A stretch of DNA of 64,000 bases from Microbacterium sp. CH12i (GTDB lineage Bacteria; Actinomycetota; Actinomycetes; Actinomycetales; Microbacteriaceae). The stretch is taken from the NCBI RefSeq assembly GCF_000685355.1, contig NZ_JHET01000008.1, positions 1-64,000 on the forward strand, read 5' to 3'. The notes beneath the pieces are model-generated. The model was not told the origin of the DNA. It did not search any database and saw only the letters and a list, made by a program, of their open reading frames with translations. The stretch's first letter is position 1, and every line of letters begins with the position of its first letter. Below, piece after piece: positions 37,277 to 48,414 of the stretch. The translations under genes were made by a program, and so were the position numbers.

Positions 37277-37296
37277 TCGTGCAATTATATGCACGA
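37277..37296. promoter_or_regulatory. Palindrome between the AcoR-type regulator and the SDR gene
   Basis: TCGTGCA-ATTATA-TGCACGA is a perfect 7+7 palindrome, 64 bases upstream of the regulator start and 159 bases upstream of the SDR start. CGTGCA/TGCACG arms are of the type bound by Fis-class helix-turn-helix dimers. It is the likely binding site for the neighbouring regulator. Confidence 0.55.
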
Positions 37297-37383
37297 CACC
37301 CGCCTATCGAGGTACGGGAGCGTGCAACAGAGACCGAACTGTACTGCGTCGGGGCTTCTGGAATCCGTGCGTCCTTCAGACAT

Positions 37384-37397
37384 GGTCAAATTGAGAC
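37384..37397. promoter_or_regulatory. Shared 14-bp promoter-region motif, copy 2
   Basis: GGTCAAATTGAGAC is identical to 23409-23422 and stands 58 bases upstream of the SDR start. A weaker relative, TCTCACTTTGAGAC, is at 35399-35412 upstream of the luciferase-like gene. Confidence 0.5.
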
Positions 37398-37454
37398 CCA
37401 GACTCAGCGCACCGGCGACCAGAATGAGAGATCACGAACAAGGGAGTTTGCACG

Positions 37455-38285
37455 ATGGCCGGATTGCATGATCTTGAAGGGCGCGTCGTCGTCGTCACCG
37501 GTGGAGCCTCAGGCATCGGGCGCGGCATAGCCGAGGAGTTCATCGCGCAGGGATGTCGAGTGATCATCGCCGACATCGAGCGCACCACCCTTGAGAGCAC
37601 GGCCGCCGAGATCGGGGCGCTGGGCGTGCAGTGCGATGTGACCGATCCTGACAGCGTCGGAGCTCTGGCCCGACGGATCATCGCCGAGTTCGGGCGCGTC
37701 GACATCGTCTGCAACAACGCAGGCGTCGGACCCCGCGGGCCGATGGCTGACCTCTCCTTGAAGGACTGGAAGTGGATCCTCGACGTCAACCTCTGGGGCG
37801 TGATCCACGGCATCCACGAGTTCCTGCCGCTACTGAAGGCCAATCCGGATGGCGGATGGTTCGTGAACACCGCCTCCGTCGCGGCGCTCCTGCCACCCAA
37901 ATTCTACGGTCCCTATGTCGCCAGCAAGGCGGCGGTGCTCGGGCTTTCGGACGTTCTTCAGCGCGAGCTGGATGTCGAAGAGGCATCGGTCGGTGTCACG
38001 GTGCTCTGCCCTGGCCCCGTGCGTACGAACATCATGAACAGCCTGCGCAACCGGCCCGAAGACCAGGTCGAAGGTGCGGCCCTGAAAGACCACGACATCG
38101 CGCTGACTGTTCCGGACGACTGGCGTTTCGCGAATCCGCGCGACGTCGGCGTCATCGTCTCTCGTGCGGTCCGCAACGGCGACTTCTACGCGATCACCCA
38201 TCCAGAGTGGATCGATCAGATCACCACCCGGTCGACCGCCCTCGAAGACGCCTACCGTCGGTACGAGATCACGCACGCCGACTGA
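37455..38285 (+). CDS. SDR oxidoreductase (possible C-alpha dehydrogenase)
   Basis: This 276-residue classical SDR has TGGASGIGRG, CNNAGVG, catalytic Ser in NTASVAAL and YVASK. An extended substrate loop after CPGPVRTNIMNSLRNRPED resembles the LigL/LigN-type lignin dehydrogenases and related polyol/aryl alcohol enzymes. It is divergent from the AcoR-type regulator. NAD preference is suggested by the acidic residue in IIADIERT. It may handle the opposite stereoisomer to the LigD-like enzyme; unproven. Confidence 0.78.
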   Translation: MAGLHDLEGRVVVVTGGASGIGRGIAEEFIAQGCRVIIADIERTTLESTAAEIGALGVQCDVTDPDSVGALARRIIAEFGRVDIVCNNAGVGPRGPMADLSLKDWKWILDVNLWGVIHGIHEFLPLLKANPDGGWFVNTASVAALLPPKFYGPYVASKAAVLGLSDVLQRELDVEEASVGVTVLCPGPVRTNIMNSLRNRPEDQVEGAALKDHDIALTVPDDWRFANPRDVGVIVSRAVRNGDFYAITHPEWIDQITTRSTALEDAYRRYEITHAD

Positions 38286-38339
38286 AGCTGCACCGGCATC
38301 CCCTGACCTGTGGCAGTTCGACACGATCGTCTCGCGGTC

Positions 38340-38945
38340 AGCGCCGGCCGACGATCCGTGGATCGCCGGCCGACGCGAGACATGCTGGTCTGCTTATCGG
38401 GTGGCGACCTGCGCTGGTCTCGGCGGCGTCGAAGCCGGAGATGCCGCCGAGCACGTGTTCGGCCTCGTGCAGGACGAGGTTCGTCTTGGGTCAGGGGCTC
38501 TCGGTAAAGGCGTCGGAGCGCCAGGTCGCACGAGACGCGAAGAACGGGTGGGCGTCCCTCTCTCCGGTCACGATGAAGGCGTCGGAGGTCATCCCTTGGA
38601 AGTCCGACCCTTTGAGGCCGGGGTAGAAATCGCCAGCCTGACCATCGGGATCTTCGCCTTTGCCGGGTGCGGCCATGATGACGCGGGCCGCGAAGCGGGG
38701 CTCGATCTCTCCGTACACGGAGCATCGGTCGGGTCGATGTTGGTCATGCCCGAGACGAGGCCGATGGCGTTTCCACCTGCGGAGTGACCCACGGCAGCGA
38801 TCTTCGTGCGGTCGAGATGACCGGCGAGTCCGGGAACGGTCACCGGAGCGGAGACGGAGACCGTGAGGTCGATCGGGCGGTCCTCGACGGGGAGGGCAAG
38901 TGGCCAGCGGACTACCTCGCGACGTGCGCGACCAGACTGCAACTG
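38340..38945 (-). pseudogene. Decayed alpha/beta hydrolase
   Basis: Pieces of one hydrolase can be read in different frames: IAAVGHSAGGNAIGLVSGMT (nucleophile elbow GHSAGG), then GSDFQGMTSDAFIVTGERDA, then LVLHEAEHVLGGISGFDAAE after an in-frame TGA near 38490. Several lesions, including a nonsense codon, show true decay rather than a single sequencing slip. No function is expected. Confidence 0.7.
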
Positions 38946-38989
38946 CGCGGGACCTGTTTTCGTCGAGCAGTGGCCTGGACGACGACGTC

Positions 38990-39161
38990 ACCGGATTTCA
39001 CGATCCACGCTCTGCTCCACTACGCCGCGTCAACTTGGCTGTGACAGGGTGTCCCGATCAACCACGGTGAGGCCTGGCTGGGAGACGATCCGCGCACCGT
39101 CTTGCGCGTGTATGCCCACGTCCTCGGAGAAGCTCAGGACATTGAGCTCTACGCCGCCTGA
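38990..39161 (+). pseudogene. Tyrosine recombinase (integrase) C-terminal remnant
   Basis: The plus strand encodes TIHALLHYAASTWL, an in-frame TGA, then QGVPINHGEAWLGDDPRTVL and RVYAHVLGE, ending at a stop at 39161. This is the end of a phage-type integrase: the HxLRH box is changed to HALLH (catalytic Arg lost) and the tyrosine of the RVYAH segment remains. The N-terminal and central parts are missing. It stops 43 bases before a tRNA-end repeat, the usual place for an integrase next to its attachment site. Confidence 0.72.
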
Positions 39162-39203
39162 ACGCTTCACTCCAAGGTAGGAGGAACCTGGAAAACGGGT
39201 TCT

Positions 39204-39252
39204 GACCAGAAAAAAGAGCGGAGATGGAGGGATTTGAACCCCATCTTTCAAC
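39204..39252 (-). repeat. tRNA 3'-end remnant; right attachment-site-like repeat
   Basis: On the minus strand GGGGTTCAAATCCC followed by TCCATCTCCGC and TCTTTTTTC is the T-arm, acceptor strand and T-run of a tRNA end without the rest of the gene. It matches 13692-13731 in order and orientation, including the GACCAG outside the tRNA part. With the integrase remnant it marks the likely right edge of an old integrated element. Confidence 0.6.
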
Positions 39253-39458
39253 TCCAGTCTCGACCCGAATCAGTCAAATATCCCGGATTCACTCCGGCGC
39301 TTTCCTTCCGCTCCTCAGATTTCGCCGGGACGATGGAAGAATTGTAGATCTGGCTCGGCACTCGAATTTTCATCAACGTCATTGCCGGCATGCTTCCCGC
39401 CGCGCCATTACGCTGTCCACCGTCTGGGCCGATAACGTGGACGGAGGACGGGAGCCCC

Positions 39459-39992
39459 ATGACACGACCCAGGCCGTTGACGGTCGATCCGATCGCTGAG
39501 GCGAAGCGTCAGTGGACCGTTCACGGGTGGCAGGATGCTGCCGCCGGCATGTCGGCAGTGACGTCGGTGATGCGCACACAGCAGCTCATGCTCGCCCGGG
39601 TGGAGCGGACGCTGAAGCCTTTCGGGCTTTCTTTCGCACGGTTCGAGATGTTGCGGCTGCTCGCCTTTACTCGCGAGGGCCGGATGCCGATGGCCAGCGC
39701 GATCGCCCGCCTGCAGGTCCACCCGACGAGTGTGACGAACACGGTGACACGGCTCGTGAAGGACGAGCTGGTGCAGCGAGAGCAGCATCCTGACGATGGC
39801 AGAGCGGCCCTTGTCGTGCTGACCCCCACAGGCCGGAAGGTCATCGAGTCTGCTACAGCGGCACTGAACGACGTGTTCCGCGATGTCGGTCTTGCTGATG
39901 ACGACACCATCGATCTCGTCCGGATCCTCGCACGCTTCCGCAAAGAGGCCGGAGACTTCTCGGACCCGGTACAGCCACCTGACCCGCTCTGA
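39459..39992 (+). CDS. MarR-family transcriptional regulator
   Basis: ATG 39459 with GGGAG upstream gives 177 residues. The MarR winged helix is clear (LKPFGLSFARFEMLRLLAF, ARLQVHPTSVTNTVTRLVKD, wing DDGRAALVVLTPTG), with an N-terminal extension PLTVDPIAEAKRQW. It is convergent with the valine operon and shares a terminator with it. It may regulate that operon from the far end or respond to an acyl-CoA or carboxylic acid. Confidence 0.85.
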   Translation: MTRPRPLTVDPIAEAKRQWTVHGWQDAAAGMSAVTSVMRTQQLMLARVERTLKPFGLSFARFEMLRLLAFTREGRMPMASAIARLQVHPTSVTNTVTRLVKDELVQREQHPDDGRAALVVLTPTGRKVIESATAALNDVFRDVGLADDDTIDLVRILARFRKEAGDFSDPVQPPDPL

Positions 39993-40024
39993 TGCTGTGC
40001 GCCCGCGAGGTCGCACAGCATCAG
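39989..40024. terminator. Bidirectional terminator between the MarR gene and the enoyl-CoA hydratase gene
   Basis: CTGATGCTGTGCG (39989-40001) and CGCACAGCATCAG (40012-40024) form a perfect 13-bp stem with a 10-base loop, lying between two convergent stop codons. No long T-run is present on either side, common in high-GC actinobacterial terminators. Confidence 0.75.
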
Positions 40025-40028
40025 GTTC

Positions 40029-40805
40029 TCAGCGGTGGCTGAAGACCGGCGCGCGCTTGTCGCGGAAGGCGGCCATGCCCTCGGTCTGATCGTCCAGCGC
40101 GAAGGTCGCCGCGAAGGCCTGCTTTTCGAATCGCATCCCCTCAGCGAGAGTGGTCTCCTGCGCGGCCTGCAACGCCGCCTTGGCCGCATAAACAACCGGG
40201 AGCGACTTCGACGCGATCGTCTCCGCGACTTTCGCTGCTTCGTCAAGCAGTTCATCGGCAGGGATGACTCGTGAGACGAGTCCTGACCGCTCGGCTTCCT
40301 CCGCGCCCATGATGCGTCCGGTGAGCACCAGCTCGGCAGCCTTGTACTTGCCGATCGCACGAGGCAGCCGCTGGGTGCCCCCGATACCGGGGATGACACC
40401 GAGGTTGATCTCCGGTTGCCCGAACTTCGCGGTGTCCGCGGCGAGGATGATGTCCGCCATCATCGCGAGCTCACAGCCCCCACCGAGCGCGAACCCCGCG
40501 ACAGCAGCAACCACCGGGGTGCGCAGCCGACCGAAGTCGTTCCAGCCAGCGAAGGGATCATTGAGATACATGTCGATGTATCCCTTATCCGCCATCTCCT
40601 TGATGTCCGCACCGGCCGCGAACGCCTTCGCGGAACCGGTGATCACGATGGCGCCGATGGCCGGGTCGTCATCGAAGGCTTTTCCGGCTGTGACGACCTC
40701 GCTGATGAGCTTCGCGTTCAACGCGTTGAGCGCTTCGGGACGGTTCAGCGTGATCCAGCCGACGCGGCCTTTGGTTTCGGTGATGATCGTTTCGTAGTCG
40801 CTCAC
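40029..40805 (-). CDS. Enoyl-CoA hydratase (valine catabolism)
   Basis: This 258-residue crotonase has the oxyanion-hole segments [11 protein letters not shown] and [12 protein letters not shown] and the two catalytic glutamates in GGGCELA and [13 protein letters not shown]. It matches short-chain enoyl-CoA hydratases (about 257 residues). As the last gene of the operon it would hydrate methacrylyl-CoA to 3-hydroxyisobutyryl-CoA. Confidence 0.9.
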   Translation of the reverse strand: MSDYETIITETKGRVGWITLNRPEALNALNAKLISEVVTAGKAFDDDPAIGAIVITGSAKAFAAGADIKEMADKGYIDMYLNDPFAGWNDFGRLRTPVVAAVAGFALGGGCELAMMADIILAADTAKFGQPEINLGVIPGIGGTQRLPRAIGKYKAAELVLTGRIMGAEEAERSGLVSRVIPADELLDEAAKVAETIASKSLPVVYAAKAALQAAQETTLAEGMRFEKQAFAATFALDDQTEGMAAFRDKRAPVFSHR

Positions 40806-40816
40806 AGTTGCTCCTG

Positions 40817-41725
40817 TCAGGCGTCCGCGCTCTGTGCACGGATCGTGTTGATGATTCCGGAGAAGTCCTTACGTGCACCGTCACCGTCGGCGAAGGCACG
40901 GTAGATCTCGCGCGCATGGCGCCCGAGCTGCGCATCGACACCGGTCAGCTCGATCGCCGACTCCGCGAGACCGAGATCCTTCGACATCAGAGCACCAGCG
41001 AATCCTGGCTCGTAGTCATTGTTCGCCGGGCTGGTGGCCACCGGGCCGGGAACCGGGCAATTCGTCGTCAGCGCCCAGCACTGACCCGACGCGTTCGATG
41101 CGACATCGAACAGTGCCTGATGACTGAGCCCGAGTCGCTCGCCGAGCACGAAAGCCTCGGCGACGGCGATCTGTGTGATCCCGAGGATCATGTTGTTGCA
41201 GACTTTCGCGGCCTGGCCGAGACCGGAGCCGCCACAGTGGACGATGCGTCCGCCCATCACCTCAAGGATCGGCTGAATCGTCTGGAAGTCTTCGTCGCTG
41301 GCTCCGACCATGAAGGCCAGCGTGCCTTTCTCGGCACCGACCACGCCGCCCGACACCGGAGCGTCCGCTGCGCGGTGCCCCGCCTCAAGGGCCAGATCAT
41401 GAGCCTTCCGGGCTTCATCGACAGCGATCGTCGACGAGTCGATGAACAGCGTCCCTGGCCTCGCCGAGGCCAACAGCCCCGGGGCGCCCGCCGCACCGGA
41501 ATACGCGGCAATCACATGCGCGCCGCTGGGGAGCATCGTGATCACGATGTCGACATCCGCCACCGCGGAAACGGCATCCGAGGAAATCTCAATACCGGCT
41601 ACGCGGGCTGCTTCGAGGGCAGCGGGCACCGGGTCGAACCCGATGACTCGGTGGCCGGCCTTCACCAGGTTGGCCGCCATGGGGCCTCCCATGTGACCCA
41701 GGCCGAGGAATGCAATATTCGTCAT
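40817..41725 (-). CDS. mmsB: 3-hydroxyisobutyrate dehydrogenase
   Basis: This 302-residue protein has the Rossmann [12 protein letters not shown], the substrate-binding [13 protein letters not shown] segment and the catalytic lysine in [13 protein letters not shown]. It oxidises 3-hydroxyisobutyrate to methylmalonate semialdehyde with NAD, the step before MmsA. It overlaps the hydrolase stop by ATGA. Confidence 0.93.
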   Translation of the reverse strand: MTNIAFLGLGHMGGPMAANLVKAGHRVIGFDPVPAALEAARVAGIEISSDAVSAVADVDIVITMLPSGAHVIAAYSGAAGAPGLLASARPGTLFIDSSTIAVDEARKAHDLALEAGHRAADAPVSGGVVGAEKGTLAFMVGASDEDFQTIQPILEVMGGRIVHCGGSGLGQAAKVCNNMILGITQIAVAEAFVLGERLGLSHQALFDVASNASGQCWALTTNCPVPGPVATSPANNDYEPGFAGALMSKDLGLAESAIELTGVDAQLGRHAREIYRAFADGDGARKDFSGIINTIRAQSADA

Positions 41726-42834
41726 ATTCTCAACTCTCCTTGTGTTCGTGTGAGCGCAGCGAGTCCGAGCTCGCGGTCATCCGATGGTTCGAAGAATGCT
41801 TTGATTTCTGCCGCATCGACATCACCGGCTGGCTCCCACCGAGGGTTCCGGTCCTTGTCGATGACCTGCGCCCGAACACCCTCGGTGAAATCGTGGGTCT
41901 TGAGCATCCGCAACGACACGCGGTACTCCTGGTCGAGAGCTTCCTCCAGCGAGGACAGTTGTGCGGCACGCCGTAGCGATTCTCTCGTCACCGCCAACGC
42001 AGTCGGCGATTTGGCGACGATCGCGTCCGCCGCCTGACCCGCTTCTGCGATCCCGCTCAGGCGCAACCGACGGATGATCTCGCTGACGTCGTGTGTGGCG
42101 AAGGCCTCATCGATCCATGAACGCGTCGTATGCAGCGGCGGCGCACCTGGATCTTCTGAGAGAAGCATGACTGCCTCACCGGCGTCGGTCGCCTCAAGTG
42201 CCGCCAGGAGGTTCGCGATCCTTTCGGAGCGGATGTAGACGTCGCTGAGCCCGACTTCGATCGCGTCCGCCGCACCGACAGACGCCGCGGTGAGTGCGAG
42301 GAACGTCCCCACCTCACCGGACGCGCGTGAAAGCAGCCACGTCGCGCCGACGTCGGGGACGAATCCGATACCGACCTCTGGCAGGCCCAGACGCCCCCGC
42401 TCGGTCACCACTCGGTGCGAGGCATGCGCGGAGATGCCGATCCCCCCGCCCAGAACGATCCCGTCCTGGACTGCCACGATCGGCTTCGGGAAGCGGGCGA
42501 TCTCGGAGTTGAGGTGATACTCGTCGAACCAGAACTCGGCAGAGGCAGATCCGTCTCCGGAGACGGCATCGTTGTACAGCGAAACGATGTCCCCGCCGGC
42601 GCAGAGTCCCCTCTCGCCAGCGCCGACGATCGCGACCGTGGCAATCGACTCATCGGCAGCCCAGCGGGCGAGTGCCGGGCGGATCAGCTGCACCATGCGG
42701 TGGGTCAGCGCGTTGATCGCACGCGGACGATTGAGCGTCACCAGACCGAGACGGCCCCGCTGCTCGAAGAGAACCTCATCTTCTGGTTCCACGCCATCTG
42801 GCTGCGTTCCTTCTAATCTCGCAGCGGCGTTCAT
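41722..42834 (-). CDS. 3-hydroxyisobutyryl-CoA hydrolase
   Basis: This 370-residue crotonase-fold protein has LVTLNRPRAINALTHRMV, GAGERGLCAGGDIVSLYN, MNA-type glycine-rich VQDGIVLGGGIGISAHASHR and PEVGIGFVPDVGATWLLSR, as in HIBCH enzymes, which are longer than hydratases. It releases CoA from 3-hydroxyisobutyryl-CoA. It overlaps neighbours on both sides by ATGA. Confidence 0.92.
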   Translation of the reverse strand: MNAAARLEGTQPDGVEPEDEVLFEQRGRLGLVTLNRPRAINALTHRMVQLIRPALARWAADESIATVAIVGAGERGLCAGGDIVSLYNDAVSGDGSASAEFWFDEYHLNSEIARFPKPIVAVQDGIVLGGGIGISAHASHRVVTERGRLGLPEVGIGFVPDVGATWLLSRASGEVGTFLALTAASVGAADAIEVGLSDVYIRSERIANLLAALEATDAGEAVMLLSEDPGAPPLHTTRSWIDEAFATHDVSEIIRRLRLSGIAEAGQAADAIVAKSPTALAVTRESLRRAAQLSSLEEALDQEYRVSLRMLKTHDFTEGVRAQVIDKDRNPRWEPAGDVDAAEIKAFFEPSDDRELGLAALTRTQGELRI

Positions 42835-43979
42835 CGGCCGCTCGAGAGAAGTTCGCGTCCAACGATGAGCTTCATGATCTCGTTTGTCCCCTCGAGGATC
42901 TGGTGCACGCGCAGATCACGCACGACCCGTTCGATGCCGTATTCGTGCAGATACCCGTACCCGCCATGCAGCTGGAGGGCTTCGTTAGCGACCCGGAATC
43001 CGGCATCCGTGGCGAACCGCTTCGCGAGCGCACACGCGGATGCCACGTCGGCGGCGCTCTCGTCCATCTTCGCCGCGGCACGCTGCAACAGCGCGCGGGC
43101 CGCCTGAAGATCCGTCTCCATGTCGGCGAGAGTGAACACGATCGATTGGTTCGCCGCGAGCGGGGCACCGAAGGCTTCGCGCTCCTGCACGTACGCGGTC
43201 GCCTTGTCGAGCGCCCACTGTGCGCCGCCCAGGGAGCAGGCACCCATGTTCACGCGTCCGCCGTTGAGGCCCTTCATCGCGATGCCGAATCCGTCGCCCT
43301 CCTGGCCGAGAAGGTTCTCGACCGGGACGCGGACATCTTCGAAGATCACCTGACGGGTGGGCTGCGCGTTCCAGCCCATCTTCTTCTCGTTAGGTCCAAA
43401 GCTCAGCCCCGGCGCATCGGCGGGAACGACGATCGCGCTGATACCGCGCGAACCGGGAGCGCCCGTCCTTGCCATGACGAGGTAGACGGCAGATGACCCG
43501 GCCCCCGAGATGAACTGCTTCGTGCCATTGAGCACGTACTCGTCGCCGTCACGCTTGGCCGAAGTCGCAATAGCCGCGGCATCCGACCCAGCACCGGGTT
43601 CGGTGAGGCAGTAGCTGCCGAGATCGTCCATCGTGACCAGGCCGGGCAGCCAGCGTTCGCGCTGTGCCTGGTTGCCGAACTCGTCGATCATCCAAGCGAC
43701 CATATTGTGGATCGAGATGTAGGCCGCGATCGTCGTGTCGCCCTTGGCGAGCTCCTCGAAGATCGCTACCGCATCGAGCCGGGAAAGTCCCGATCCCCCG
43801 ATGTCGTCTCTCACATAGATACCACCGAGGCCAAGCTCGCCGGCTTCTCTCAGTGTGTCAACGGGGAAGAACTTCTCTGCATCCCAGTTCGCCGAATTGG
43901 GGGCGAGGCGGGCTGTGGCGAAATCCCGGACTGCTTCCACGAGCGCTGTGCGCTCATCATGGGTAAGTGACGCGTACAT
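42831..43979 (-). CDS. Acyl-CoA dehydrogenase (isobutyryl-CoA type)
   Basis: This 382-residue FAD enzyme has the ACAD signatures YCLTEPGAGSDAAAI and LQLHGGYGYLHEYGIERVVRD, and the catalytic region RVHQILEGTNEIM with Glu. In this operon it would convert isobutyryl-CoA to methacrylyl-CoA; other short branched acyl-CoAs are possible. It starts five bases before the mmsA 3' end and overlaps the hydrolase gene by ATGA. Confidence 0.9.
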   Translation of the reverse strand: MYASLTHDERTALVEAVRDFATARLAPNSANWDAEKFFPVDTLREAGELGLGGIYVRDDIGGSGLSRLDAVAIFEELAKGDTTIAAYISIHNMVAWMIDEFGNQAQRERWLPGLVTMDDLGSYCLTEPGAGSDAAAIATSAKRDGDEYVLNGTKQFISGAGSSAVYLVMARTGAPGSRGISAIVVPADAPGLSFGPNEKKMGWNAQPTRQVIFEDVRVPVENLLGQEGDGFGIAMKGLNGGRVNMGACSLGGAQWALDKATAYVQEREAFGAPLAANQSIVFTLADMETDLQAARALLQRAAAKMDESAADVASACALAKRFATDAGFRVANEALQLHGGYGYLHEYGIERVVRDLRVHQILEGTNEIMKLIVGRELLSSGR

Positions 43980-43984
43980 GAAGA

Positions 43985-45486
43985 TCAGTGCATCGTCGGG
44001 ATGACGAAGCTCGCGCCTTCCTTCAGATCGTGTGACAGCCAGCGGCTCGTGACCGTCTTGGTCTTCGTGTAGAAACGGAACGCGTCAGGACCGTGCTGGT
44101 TCAGGTCACCGAAGCCGGACTTCTTCCACCCGCCGAACGTGTGATAGGCGATCGGGACGGGGATCGGCACATTGACTCCGACCATTCCCACCTGCACACG
44201 TGCGGTAAAGTCCCGTGCCGCATCACCATCACGAGTGAAGATCGACACACCATTCCATACTCATGATCCGTCGCCATCGCGAGCGCCTGCTCGTAGTCAT
44301 CGGCGCGAGCGATAAACAGCACGGGCCCGAAGACCTCTTCCTTGTACACGGTCATGTCGGTCGTGACGTTGTCGAACAGGGTCGGGCCAAGGTAGAAACC
44401 GTTCTCGAAACCCTCGACCGTGTACCCGCGACCATCGGCGAGGAGCGTCGCGCCCTCGTCGATGCCCGTCTGGATGTAACCCTCGACACGCGTGAGCGCC
44501 TCGGCCGTGATCAGGGGGCCGTAATCCACGCCCTCTGCGAGCGACGGACCAATCTTGAGGGCCTTCACTCGCTCAGTGAGCTTCGCAGACAGCGCATCCG
44601 CCGTCGCCTTGCCGACCGGAACAGCAACCGAGATCGCCATGCACCGCTCCCCCGCAGAGCCGTAACCGGCGCCGATGAGCGCATCCGCAACCTGGTCGAG
44701 ATCAGCGTCGGGCATCACGATCATGTGGTTCTTCGCCCCACCGAAGCACTGCGCGCGCTTACCGTTCTGCGCCGCGGTCTCGTAAATGTACTGCGCGATC
44801 GGGGTCGAGCCGACGAAACCGACAGCCTTCACACGGTCGTCGTGCAGGATCGCATCGACGGCTTCCTTGTCGCCGTTGACGACGTTCAGAACGCCGGCGG
44901 GCAGACCCGCCTCGAGGAAGAGCTCGGCGATGCGCAGCGGGACGGAGGGATCGCGCTCACTCGGCTTGAGGATGAAGGAGTTGCCCGCAGCGAGCGCGGG
45001 ACCCATCTTCCACAGCGGGATCATTGCGGGGAAGTTGAACGGCGTGATGCCGGCGACGACTCCGAGCGGCTGGCGCATCGAGTAGACGTCGATGCCGGTG
45101 CCGGCGCCAGTCGAGTACTCGCCCTTGAGCAAGTGCGGGGCGCCCACCGCGAACTCGATGACCTCGACTCCGCGCTGGATATCGCCCTTGGCGTCATCAA
45201 CCGTCTTACCGTGCTCGCTCGAAAGCAACTCGGCGAGACTCTGCATATCCTTAGCGATGAGGTCCAGGAACTTAAGTAGCACACGGGCACGCTTCTGCGG
45301 ATTGGTCGCACCCCAGGCGATCTGAGCCTCTTCAGCGTTGGCGATCGCGGCGGCCATTTCGGCAGGGCTCGCAAGCGGGACCTTGGCCTGCACCTCGCCG
45401 GTGGATGGATCGAAGACATCGGCGAAGCGGCCGGAAGTGCCGGCGACATGCTTGCCCCCGATGAAGTGGGTGAGTTCACGAGTCAT
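43985..45486 (-). pseudogene. mmsA: Methylmalonate-semialdehyde dehydrogenase, one-base frameshift
   Basis: ATG 45486 (MTRELTHFIGGKHVAG) starts a CoA-acylating aldehyde dehydrogenase: ITPFNFPAMIPLWKM, FVGSTPIAQYIY, CFGGAKNHMIVMPD with the catalytic Cys at SAGERCMAIS. Near 44255-44260 the frame is lost, where TATGGAATGG should be TATGGAAATGG (HEYGNGVSIF); one A is missing from a run of three. It resumes with [17 protein letters not shown] and ends normally at about 500 residues. The lesion is likely a sequencing error. MmsA makes propionyl-CoA from methylmalonate semialdehyde. Confidence 0.9.
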
Positions 45487-45532
45487 TTCGAGGTATCCCT
45501 TCGGTGCGCCCAGTGTGGTGCATGTCGATATT

Positions 45533-45559
45533 ACTTGGTAGATCAATTAAATACTAGGT
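45533..45559. promoter_or_regulatory. Possible operator upstream of mmsA
   Basis: ACTTGGTA (45533-45540) and TACTAGGT (45552-45559) are imperfect inverted repeats around an A/T-rich 11-base centre, 47 bases upstream of the mmsA start in an otherwise GC-rich region. A MarR or TetR-type site or an A/T-rich promoter would look like this. Confidence 0.35.
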
Positions 45560-45566
45560 GTTCCGA

Positions 45567-47604
<2,038 letters not shown>

Positions 47605-47608
<4 letters not shown>

Positions 47609-48219
47609 GCGACGTCCTTAGCAATCGGTGCGTCGAAAAGGTCCTCGAACGGCTCGCGTTCTCGACCAACGACGGAGGTGGACTTCGCGATCTGGGCAAC
47701 AAGCAGGAAAAGAAGCACGACCCCCAAGCAGATGAGTCCGATCGGGATGGCCACGCGTGCGGGCCACACTGGAACACTGATGAGGCCGAACCGGTACTCG
47801 GCTGTCCGCACGGCGGTGATCGCCTTATCGATCGTCGCGATGATGAGCCAGACCACGACTCCGAGCGAGAGGACGAGCCCGATCGAACGCAGGACTCGCG
47901 CCATCGCATCGGGCACGCGGTCGGTGAGCAGCACCACTCGGATGTGCTGTCCGTCACGTCCTGCAGTCGTCATCGCGAGGAACACCATCGCTACCAGGAT
48001 GATCTCAGTGATCTCGATCACACCCGGCAGTCCCTTGCCTGTCGCAGTGCGCGAGACGACATCGATCACGGTGGCGGCCATCAGGATGATCACCCCAATG
48101 CTGGCGAGAGCGCGCGTGACTGGCTCGACCGTGGTGATCACACCTTCTAAGGCTTTCGCTACCCGCGCGAGTGGCGAAGATGTCACCACTTCGGCCGCAT
48201 TGCTGGCTGGTTCTAGCAC
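47605..48219 (-). CDS. dctQ: TRAP transporter small permease DctQ
   Basis: This 204-residue protein has four membrane segments and the DctQ block VLRSIGLVLSLGVVVWLIIA. N- and C-terminal tails are charged and cytoplasmic. It is transcribed ahead of dctM and divergently from dctP. Confidence 0.88.
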
Positions 48220-48414
48220 CGTGCGCTCCTCATCGAGTCTGGTACGGAATCTGACGCATTTTGCGTTTCAGATACTCACGGCGCTAGCGCTTCAGCGCCG
48301 CCACCAAATCCACAGTATCAAGAAAGTAGGTTTTCGACTACCAAACAAGTAGCATGACTCCAGACGTCCCAACGACAAGGGATGCACCAGCCAAATATGA
48401 CGAAGGAGTCATCC

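Noticed and set aside
38164..38787. Plus-strand frame of 207 codons after the SDR gene
   Set aside because: It overlaps the SDR end and is antisense to readable pieces of a decayed alpha/beta hydrolase.
48290..48350. Small inverted repeats (GGCGCT/AGCGCC; GTAGG/CTAC) in the dctQ-dctP gap
   Set aside because: Arms are short and imperfect for an operator, and no regulator is adjacent; similar chance repeats are frequent in this base composition.
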